Positions 45,701-57,700 of a stretch of DNA of 64,000 bases are shown here, piece after piece. Under the pieces are notes generated by a model. The model was not told where the DNA came from. It worked only from the letters and a program-made list of their open reading frames with translations, and made no database searches. Each line of letters begins with the position of its first letter. Positions within the stretch are counted from its first letter, which is position 1. Position numbers and translations under genes: made by a program. This stretch comes from Atrina japonica (Eukaryota; Mollusca; Bivalvia; Pterioida; Pinnidae), in assembly GCA_030159075.1 (NCBI GenBank), contig BROG01000255.1, forward strand, positions 722,501-786,500. Reading direction: 5' to 3'.

Positions 45701-48700
45701 TATCAGATTTTCATGACATCATTTGTGACTTAATTCATCAACCCCTGTGGGCACATTTAGACTCTTTCAGGTCAATAAATAGAATGGTCTACTGTCCTTT
45801 TTCAGGAGTGAGCAGGTTAAAATTACACCTAAAATAATTGTGTTATGAGGTCAGAATTACCTTAAAATATGGCAGCAAAAATCAAGAACACAGTAAAGTA
45901 AATTTATAAATTTTATTAACAATAACAAAAATAAAAACTTAATGTAAATGACAGTTTACAGTAATTAAAATCACAACTCACAGTTCAATTCCAGTTCAGA
46001 GATCCACACGAATACACAATAAATATTAAAAGGATCCACTTGAATACACAATGAAGTCCAATTTGTATGTAATATTGATGTGCCCTATTCTCACATAAAT
46101 CCCAATATAAAAAATATGGTCTGCTCTCCTATAACTTGGTCTCAAAAATAGTCTCAGCTGTTCTAAACTTGTTCTAAACTTGTTCTTCACTTGTTATATC
46201 CCAAAGACCTGACCATCTCTGTATCTATACTCTAAAACAGTTCTAGAAATCACTAGATAGGAACAATCAAGAAAATGGTCTTTCTACAAGATTCAGGAAA
46301 GTCCCTATGGCTAAATATAGTAACATGATGACAGAGTTAGAATGTCCTTGAACAAACACACAAATAACTGATCTTCCAGAAAGGTCCAGATGCACTAAGT
46401 TCAACAAGTACAAATAATTGTAAACAAGCACCCATTAACCCTCATAACAATTGTGAAATTTTGATTTCAAATCGTACACTCCTAAATTATGACAGTGGAC
46501 TTTACTTGAAATGGTGGAGACCAAATGAGGCTTTAGCAGTCCATGAGTTAAACATATAACTACTGATTGATTTCATCTTTCTTCTAGGGCTCATTTGACA
46601 GCGCCATCAACCTCTCATCAGACACAATTCTAGACAGGAATTCAAATGTCGTGAAGTGGGACAGACCAAGTATTGCTGATCTGCAGACTCGATATGTCAC
46701 AGAGCTATCTTCAACGGAAGCAAAAGAGCGGGATATCATTGGTGTGTCATCCTCTGTTTTCAGAACAATACCAACAAATCGACAGAGATGCGTAGAGGAG
46801 TCTGGTGTAGTCAAGTGCAAAGAAGAAAATAACAATGTACATTTTGATGTGGAATCTTTCGAAAAATGTGAAGGACTAGGATTCAAAGACAGTAAAGATT
46901 GTCAACAGTCTCTGAAAGGAGGGGGCATTGGAGTTGATGTAAATTACAAAGACAATGAAACAGAAAAGGACAGCTTAGTTACAGTTGGTTTTAATGGTAT
47001 TGCTAATGGATCGAGAGTGTTAAAACTTCCACTACAGTACGGACCAAAAGAACCCAGAATGCAAACAAGTTACTCAAATACTCGTAAGTCTTGGGAAGAC
47101 CTGACGGTCACACAAATCTCGCAGGGGAATACTTATGAGAGACCCTGTACACAAAGACTTTCAGAACCTGGAAATGATGCTGACTTTAAAGAAGTCAAGT
47201 TTTCAGACTGTTTCAATGAATCGAGGAATTATGGTAGACTTGAAAATATTCCAGAATCACGGTCAGATGAGGTTCTTGATCTTTCACTAAGTAAAAACCA
47301 TTCATTTCTGCATAGTACAATGATAGAGGACAAGACACTATTAGAAAATGCACATGCTCTAGCAGAGGCTGGCAATATAGGTGGTGACAAAAGAAGCTCT
47401 TTTGCTTTCGAAACTAGACAGCACTCTGGCATAACTAACACAGATGTCAATCAAAGTAAAGTCCAATTTTCTCCAGTAGCTGTTGATTTTGATGGAAACA
47501 GAACAAGACTCGCAGGAACACAACACCTACAGCTGTCGTCTGTGACTTCCCCGTATTTGAGTGTTTCAGGTGAAATAAATGATTCCCTGTATCAGACTTG
47601 CTTAGAGCCATGTGAAGGGGATGGCATTATGGGTAATGATAATCCTTTGTCTGTGTTAGATTTTTCTTGTGGCAACTCGAAGACTTCTCAGCAGGATAGA
47701 TTACAGAATTCAACTCCATATCTTCCTGACTCCCACATTTCTGCTCAAAATGACACATGGGTAAATCCTAACAGTACCAGCACCCTCTCTTGTAGATGCC
47801 AGTATGGAAATCATGTTTGTAATGAACGAAATACTCTCATTGAGCTGCAAAGCTGTCCCGTGGAGGGCTCGGTCAAAGAAAAGTCTCTGTATAATTTGCC
47901 GACTACATCTGACAAAGCTCTGCATCCCGAGGATACAGAGAGTATCCACCTTTTGTGTGCGGAGTCCTTAAATAGATTCAAATTACATCTGGATCAGATA
48001 AAATCCACCGACAGGAAAACGTGGCATGAAAGCCACAACATATACTTCCAAGAAAGCATAACTAACATAGAGAGATTGGTCGTAAGAGTGGCACTTCTTA
48101 ACGATAAGTACAAACAAAGTGTTAGTCAGGACGACAAACTCGGAAGCGACATGATGGAAGTCTTGTATTTGTGTTTATCTAATTTGATCTTTGCACACTT
48201 GACCTTTAAAAGAGTATGCTCACTGTCTCACACGGCATTGAATGAGCAGTTGACCTTTTATCCGGACGTCCTCGTAAATGCCGTACAGAATCTGATGCAA
48301 CAGTCAATATTGGCTACATCACTGGTGTGCAACGTCAGTGACGACATAGCACAGCAGTACCAAATAAAACACGAGAAAAGTATGGAAGCTTTGCAGAGAC
48401 AAAACCATGAGGAATCTCAGGAAAGGCAGGATACTGGAGTAAAAACATTCCTTGAACATACAGGAAATAAAGAGAGTCATGAAGATAGATCTGAGGCAAT
48501 GTCAGAAGATACCGTGGCTGATATAGCCAAAATTGTTTCCTCAAAAACTTTCCAGCAGTCTGGAAAAAATGAAAAAGATTCTTTTGAGGATGACTGTCCA
48601 TTATTTGATATTGCTATCAGTAATTATTTGCAAAAACTTGAGAGAAAAAAATCCTTAGGAAACAATGATCAAATGGCAACAGGGGAAAACGGCCAGCTGG

Positions 48701-51700
48701 TATCTTGCAAAAGAGATGGAGAAAATCTCCTTCAGCCATCTAAACTGCATGTTCTATGTAACAAGAAGTTGCAAAAGATTCATGGCGCTGCCGAGATACG
48801 TAGCAAGCAGCAGAAGGAAAAGATTTTATCTTCTTTACCAGACAAGACAGCGATTGATATAGACAAAACAGGATTAAGATGTAGAGTTGTCTGTTCACGA
48901 GTTGATGATTTCATTGATGGCATTGATAAAGGGAGCTCTGTAAATCTGAGTGCAGATTATTCTAAACAAATCACCGAGACTGATAAACGGAGTAGAGGAA
49001 CATCGCCATTTGTCTTTGAATCTGTCTCGAAACAATCGGGCTTTGGGTCTTGCACAGACTTGTTGAATGAATGTAGAACAGGAGCAAAGAGACACGGTCC
49101 AATGGAATCTCAGTCAACTGAAAACTGCTCGCCAGCAAAGAGGAAGTTGGTTTATCAAAAGGATCAGAAAGCTTGCCATAGCAAAGCAGGTGAAGATGGT
49201 GCTGGAATGTCATCTAAAGCACAGCCGAAAAGCAAAAAGGAACTGTTTTCCGAGCAGTTGCATAAAGATATAACAGAAAGAGGAAATGACAATATCCACT
49301 GTAAATCTATAAATAGCACACACAATAATGAAACATCATTTGACGCATTCAAAAGCAATTTAAGCATACCAGACCAAACAGTATCAACAACGAAAAATGT
49401 GTCATTAATTGACTCTGACCAAGCAGATGTCTCCGCTAGAAGACATTCGGCATCAAAGAAGTTGAACGTGGATAAGACTTCTTGTGTACGTAAGTGTGTA
49501 TCGTCTTGTGCAGCACCAAATCAAGATCACAGAAAGACAATGGTACAACCCATCTCCCAAAAACATGAATATTCACAAAGAAAAGGTTCGGCCAAAAGCC
49601 ATCGTGAACCATTGCACAGCAGTGCTTCAAAAGTACAGTGCTTGAAAAAAGGAGAAAGAGTACTGGGGAAATGTACAACTCGTGAAGATGATGACCCAGA
49701 TAAAGTTCAAAGTTTACAAAAATCTAAAATTTCTCATGCCTGTTCAGAACATTGCAGATCTTCAGATATCTCTTTGTCTGACAGACATGTATCTGAGCAA
49801 GAGAGAAAAATATTTGGGCTACCTTTAACAAAGGTCAAACAAACCTGCCCTGATAAAGGAGAAATACAAAACCAAGGCAAAACATTTGTAATAGAAAATC
49901 ATACTTCTCTGCTTCCATCAACAAAATTAAAGGAAGTTAAAAAGAATGGTCAGAACCTGACAAAAATGTCTGCCAGCAAAAGCAGGTATCACTGTCAGTG
50001 TATCCAAACTCATTTAGAGTCAAATCTGGAAAGATCTGGAAGTCGAACTCCTGATACAAGGAGTGGTCAGAGTGTGACTAGAATTGTAACACATAAATCA
50101 CAAGACAGTTTGCCTACTGGCAAGAAAGGAATGACTGATAAAGTCACTGTGGTACAAAATCATGAACACATTCGACGGTCAATGTCAGTTGAAGGTCATT
50201 CAAATAAAATGAAAAGGTCAAAGGTTATCGTAAACACTCCTGATTCCAGTCAGGTCAAGGCAAAGGACAGTGTAGACAACAGTGGGAAAGCATTATCTAA
50301 ATCAGAGCCCTCAGGGAGTGAACAAAAAAAAAATAGAGAAGGACATATAAAGCAATTGTCATATTTATCAGATTCAAGAAAGAGAAAAGAAAGGGAACAC
50401 GGAATGGAAAAATCTGACAGAAACTGTGGGAAAGTTGAGGAAAAAAGCGTTGGGAAAAGTAGCGATGTTAGAAACAAAGATGGCAAGTTCGTGCATAGAG
50501 AAAAAGATAAAAATCATGTTTCAGTGAAAGGATCAACTAAAACTAAATCTGAGAAAAACGGATCAGAGTCAAAAACCAGAGACCTTGAAATTGACAAAAA
50601 GTCCACTAAAAGCAGGACAGACTCTTCCGGCCATGACTTTAAAGATGATATGATAGCACACAAATCAAGTGACTCTGGCAAAGGGTCAAATCAAAACGTA
50701 CCAAGAACGAAGACAAGTAATTCTTGTAAAAATAAAAAGATCAAAGAGAAGACAGAGGATACAAATGTTTCCATGGCAGCTGTGTATGATTTCGTGGATG
50801 ACAATGTTGTGATAAGAAATAAATTGATTTCACTTAACAGGAAAGAATTAGGAGAGAGGTATAACCCAGTCACAGATAAAAGTAAGGACAGACAACAACC
50901 CCATCCATCAGCCGGGAAGACTGTCAAGAAGACGAGGAATCATCCTAAAGATGGAAAATACAAGAGCATTTTGTCCGACTCTAGTAGTACGGAGTCTGGA
51001 CATGAAGATGTAGACGGTATGTATCAAAATATGTCCTGCTGTTGTATTGTGAATAAAACTTGATGTTCAGATGTTTGGGAAGGAATAGTAAGTGAGCAAA
51101 TCTTCAAATAAAATTTCACCATTCAAATTTTCAGTCACCAGTATATTACCCTGTGTAGCATCATTCGGTCACATGTCTGATACCAGTGTATTACCAAGGG
51201 TAGCATCATTCGGTCACATGTCTGATAGCAGTGTATTACCCAGTGGTGCATCATTCGGTCACATTTCTGGTACCTGAGTGTGTTACCCAGTGTAGCATCA
51301 TTTGGTCACATGTCTAGTACCAGTATATTTCACAGTGTAGCATCATTTTGTCACATGTCTGGTACCAGGATATTACACAGTGTAGCATCATTTGGTCACA
51401 TGTCATGTACCAGGATATTACACAGTGTAGCATCATTCAGTCACATGTCAGGTACCAGGATATTACACAGTGTAGCATCATTTTGTCACATGTCTGGTAC
51501 CAGGATATTACACAGTGTAGCATCATTTGGTCACATGTCATGTACCAGGATATTACACAGTGTAGCATCATTCAGTCACATGTCAGGTACCAGGATATTA
51601 CACACTGTAGCATCATTCAGTCACATGTCAGGTACCAGTATATTACACAGTGTAGCATTATTTTGTCACATGTCTGTTACCAGTGTATTACCCAGTGTGG

Positions 51701-54700
51701 CATCATTCCGTCACATGTCTGGTACTGATGTATTACGCAGTGTGGCATTATTTTGTCACATGTCTGGTACCAGTATATTACACAGTGTAGCATCATTTTG
51801 TCACATGTCTGTTACCTGAGTGTATTGCCCAGTGTAGCATCATTCGTTCACATGTCTAGTACCAGTATATTACACAGTGTACCATTATTTCGTCACATGT
51901 CTGGTACCAATGTATTTCACAGTGTAGCATTATTTTGTCACATGTCTAGTACTGGTGTATTACGCAGTGTAGCATCATTCGGTCACATGTCTGGTACCCA
52001 GATATTACACAGTGTAGCATCATTCTGTCACATGTCTGGTACCAATGTATTACACAGTGTAGCATCATTCTGTCACATGTCTGATACCAGTGTATTACCA
52101 AGTGGTGCATCATTCGGTCACATGTCTGGTACCTGAGTGTATTGCCCAGTGTAGCATCATTCGGTCACATGTCTAGTACTAGTATATTACACAGTGTACC
52201 GTTATTTCGTCACATGTCTGGTACCAGTGTATTTCACAGTGTAGCATTATTTTGTCACATGTCTAGTACTGGTGTATTACGCAGTGTAGCATCATTCGGT
52301 CACATGTCTAGTACTGGTGTATTACGCAGTGTAGCATCATTCGGTAACATGTCTAGTGCTGGTGTATTACGCAGTGTAGCATCATTCGGTCACATGTCTA
52401 GTACTGGTGTATTACGCAGTGTAGCATCATTCGGTCACATGTCTAGTACTGGTGTATTACGCAGTGTAGCATCATTCGGTCACATGTCTAGTACTGGTGT
52501 ATTACACAGTGTAGCATCATTCGGTCACACGTCTAGTACTGGTGTATTACGCAGTGTAGCATTATTCGGTCACATGTCTGGTACCCAGATATTACACATT
52601 GTAGCATCATTCTGTCACATGTCTGGTACCAATGTATTACCAAGTGGTGCATCATTTGGTCACATGTCTAGTACCAGTATATTACACAGTGTACCGTTAT
52701 TTCGTCACATGTCTGGTACCTGAGTGTATTACCCAGTGTAGCAACATTTGGTCACATGTCTAGTACCAGTATATTTCACAGTGTAGCATCATTCGGTCAC
52801 ATGTCTGGTACCTGAGTGTATTACCCAGTGTAGCAACATTTGGTCACATGTCTAGTACCAGTATATTTAACAGTGTAGCATCATTTGGTCACATGTCTGG
52901 TACCTGAGTGTATTACCCAGTGTAGCAACATTTGGTCACATGTCTAGTACCAGTATATTTCACAGTGTAGCATCATTCGGTCACATGTCTGGTACCAGGA
53001 TATTACAGTGTAGCATTATTTTCCATCACTAATTCACATGGGTTAGATAATCTCTTTATGGGGGAAATTCTCCTTAAATGCTTCAGGTATTAAGGGCAAA
53101 TATTATTTTTTATAAACTTGTGTTTTTTTAAAATACTCACTCATTAAATTTCCAATGTTCAAATATTTACATACTCACCTGAGAACTCTAAGGTAATTCA
53201 AAAAATGGAAGAACAAATATGCATGTAGAAAAAGTACCAAACAGTAGTTACAAATAGGCCTACACAATGTATTTGAACATAGTTTTTTGGTGTTAGTGTC
53301 ACCTCCATTTTGTATAAAAAACACTTTTTCATAGAACTTTTTCACCCCCTTCGGGGTTGCTGAATTCAAAACAATCCAGTGATGGATATTTTTTTCACTG
53401 GAAAGAAAGATTTGATTATTATAAAAGTTATAAATATGATTTTATGAATTTTTGTGAAATATATCCTTTAACATGTTTAAGTCTTAGGTTGGTTAAAACT
53501 CTGCGGGATCAGGATTTTGACTTTCATATGTCGGCAAGCATGACCTTCATTCTTTGAAATTTATCAAACAGTGAGTTTTGATATTTTGTTAGTAAAACAT
53601 TAAGACATTATATATGTTTAAAAATCTAAAGTTAACATGTATCTTTTGTTGGGAATGAAAATGGTGATCTATTTTTAGATGATGGGCATTTCCCCCCAAG
53701 ATTTACATCAATCACAGAGCTTGACCTTCCATCCCTCAGCCATTCAGGAAGATTGTCATCAGAAATGGGAGATGGAAAGAAAAAGAGATGTCGTCGTCTG
53801 GACCCAGACACATTGCTTCAGATACGACATATTTTTGGAGGTAAAAAAGCAAACAATTTTTGGGGTTCTGAAACCAAGGGAAATAACTTGTGTCACTTGG
53901 TGTAGTACATCTTCAGGGATTAATACCATCAACAATGCAGGTCCTGTAAAAGGCCCCATTCCCAATGCAAAATCTGCTATTTTTTCCCACTTCAAAGTCT
54001 TCAGATGAAAGCCATGTTTTCAGTTAAAGAGAAGTTAAATGAATCACAATTTTGTGTCTTTACTCTTATGAATTAAATGACCATAGTTATTTTTTCCCAA
54101 TTTGACCCATTGACTTGTAATATTCCCAGTTGGAAGGGTACAGAACCCTGTCCCAAAAAGGGTCTCTAAACCCCTGATCTTAGAACATGATTCAGTGAGC
54201 TTCAGTTTGAGATACCCAGTAGTCATACCACAATGATTACCAGACTGATTACATTTTAGGTCATATGCAGAATTGAATCATGCATTAATTTTCAACATTT
54301 TAAACTTGTCAATTCTCTTCTTCCCAGGGGCTAGGGTTATGTAGGTTCAGCTGACAAATAATGCCCTTTTTCGGCCCCTTGGCCTCTTATGTGTATATGA
54401 GGCTAATGTGTTCAAGCATGTATCATTTAACAACTGTTGTCCAGTTCATAAAAATTGATTATGGTAATTGAACATGTTGAAGTAGATCTACCCCTGCTTT
54501 GTTTTGTTTTTTTTTTCTCTTCAGCACACAGACCTTATTTGCTTTTCCCCATTATTCACAGAGCTAACCCTCTTTTGATGGGGACATTTTCCTGTCAAAC
54601 CCTTTACACACTATAAAGGAAGTACAAACAGTGTCGTTATGCCACCAGGCTCAGTGGAACTGGCTTCAGATTTTTAACTTCATGTCTTTATTTACAAAAT

Positions 54701-57700
54701 GTTCAAGTAGAATTAAGTTGATGAGATAAAAATAGTCAATCCCTTCATAGGGGTTTGATGATAGAATCTCAATCCTCAGGGAATCAAATCTTGAATATGC
54801 AAGCCTCAGATCAGTCAAATTTCTTTTTCATACCTTCCAAGGTAAGGTGTTTCTTTAATTCATCCATTATTAATCTGTTATAAACAACATTTGCAAACTT
54901 TTAATTTTGTCTTTAATTTCAGTGGACTTTGATTTACACAAGTATGGCAATCTGAATTCAAGCGTAACAAAGCCGCCTGTCCATAAAGTGGAACCATTTA
55001 AACAGAAAGAGGAAGTAGATTGCAAGTCGGAGGGGTCCATTGACTTCAAGGGACACTCTGAAAACAACAAAACTTTTATCTGTGGGGAAAGTACAGGAAT
55101 AACAGATAATAATCGCGATCAGAATAACAATGATACAAGCATTAGACATGTAGATGAGAATGGCACCAGGAAAAAGGCTCAGGAAAGCGATTCTTTCATC
55201 AGTCACATCGACTCAGAATATGACATTAGCAGTGACAGAAGCTCCTGTTTACAGTCCAGCAGAACTGATTCTTTCATCACGGACAGCAGTCAGAACATTT
55301 CCGGACAAAGTGATTCATTTGTCAGTGACACAAGCCTCAGCCTCTCAAGTCAAGAATCAGGTAATCATTGGTTGAAAGTGATCTGGAATTCCTCTATTTG
55401 GGTCATTGAGGTGACATTGTGATTGGTTGGCCCTTGTAATCATGTGGATGTACAGTATGCAAAATTTTTATACTTTATAAACTTTCTTTGGAGGGTGGGG
55501 GGCACACAGCAGACAGTGTCAGACATTATCCAATGACAATGAATTCGAAGAGATTCTTATATTCTCACATAGTTTTGTGTATTTCTAGATTTCCCAGTTT
55601 CAATAAACTTTGCTAAAATTCCCAATTCAAAAGGCCCAGGACCCATTCTCAGAAAAGTCTGGAAAATCCAGATCAAAGGGCATACTGTTTTTGGTCTCTC
55701 TGTCTGTCCGTCTGCAACATTTGAGTGTCTGTCAATTTACGTAAGTTTATCTCCTCAAATTTTAACGAAATTTGGCAAACAGTAGAAACTGTCTTGAGAG
55801 ACCACTCTTATTTCAATCCACCTGTCTTTATCCTTCAAATAAAACCTCTTTTAAGAGACCACATTACAGCGGCAGATGGGGTGGTCTCTTAAGACGGGTT
55901 CCACTGTATTTACGTCAGTGAGAGATCACTGCCCATTTTATCAAGAGGTTGTAAGTCCAAAGTCATAAGTCTTAAGTCATTTGATCTAATGTCAATTTTT
56001 GCATACTTTCAAATAAGATCTTGAAAGTTTATGAATAGTTTTACCTGCTACATTTAGAATGATAAATAATAACACATACAGAAATAAGTTAGGTCTGTGC
56101 ACAATCTCTGGGTAGTCATAACGACCTGACCTGATTTGGTCGTAAGTCACTGGTCCTACTTCTTTGTAAAATGGTCGCAGGTCATAAGCGTGGTCCTAAG
56201 ACCAAATCTAAGACTTAAGACCTTTCCATTCATAAAATGGGCCCCTGGCTTAGGACACGTCAGAAGAAGAATTTGTTAACAAGGAACATTATACAACATA
56301 GAAAAAAATGGAGTGAGAGTCAACCCACAGAATTTTGTACTACATCAATCATGTTAATAGCATTTGCGTTTCTTTTGATATTTATTACTGAAAGGTTGTG
56401 AAAGGAAAAGGAGAAAAACACGGGGAAAAGTGACTTGTTCATCTTCGGATGAAATTATTCCTGCCAGAAAAGAGCGAGGATTTCAACATGTGGATGTAAG
56501 TTCTTCATTCCAGATCATCCCCGGAAAATGGGGTCCATTATAGATCACAGTTCTCTTTATTCATCTTTAAAATGTCTTATAACTTGAGAAGAATCTAAAC
56601 GAAACAGGTTGCATTAAACACTGTGTTTTTTTTACTACCATTAAAATTATATATAGTCATTGCTTGTCTAGGTTTTAGTTCAGAGATGACATTTACACTT
56701 TTATAGTATTGGCTGTGATTATCATTTCAGAAGTGTTTCTCTATCCTAAACCGACTGTACAATAATGTGCATGGTGAACCATTCTGTCATGAAGTGAAAT
56801 CAAGAGATGTAAGTAATTCAACACATATTTTATATACATATTTTGTGTATGTATATATTTATATATATATTTAGGATCTGTCACCAGTTTCATTTCACAT
56901 TACATGTATCACATTTATGATACGAGTTTTGAATTTTCCATCTGGAGAGCAAAAAGGGAAAATTAATAAGGAGTTGCATAAACGTGATATGAATGGAAAT
57001 TTGAAATAGATTCTTTTTATCACATGATCTAACATATATGCAATAGAACTTCGATAAGTCGAATTTCAAGGGAACACCTAGAAAAGTTCAGGACTACGAC
57101 TCATGGATGGTAACCAGGAATCATATTTTTAGTATCATAGTTTCTATAAGGTGAATATATGAAACCATTAGACGTACATGTACGGTCATTATAATTAATA
57201 ATTAGTGCTAAATTTGATTTAATTTTCGTGAAATTAAAACATTGAGTGTCTATGAGAAGGAGAAGAATTATCATGGGGTGATTTCCTACACATTTAAAAT
57301 TTGACTTTGAATTATATGTCTTTGGTTATAACTGTTACAACTTTACCACCATGCTTTATTCAAAAGTGTCCAACTCTTTTCCCCATTTTTTTTTAGCACC
57401 CTGGGTGTAAATCGTTTTTTGGTCGTATGTTATCAGAACATGATTTCAAATCAACAATTCTATTTGTTCTACAAACTTTCAGTGAAGAGTTTTTAAATAT
57501 GTATGACTGAGTTGACCGAGGGTCACATGTAGATTTGATTTTTGGCCGGATTGCAAAGCAGGTCAGGTCTATAGATTGACAATGTCCGTCTGTCCGTCAA
57601 CATTTTGGTTTAAATTTTGGTTTAAGCAAATTCTCAGCAATTGATAGAGGTGCAGATTTCATACTTGGCCTGTAGGTTACCTGTGGCAAATGCATTTGAA

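Noticed and set aside
51092..52723. Series of 60-190-codon frames of a 15-residue repeat
   Set aside because: Translations of the 45-bp intronic satellite, lying after a good splice donor at 51017 and interrupted by frame changes.
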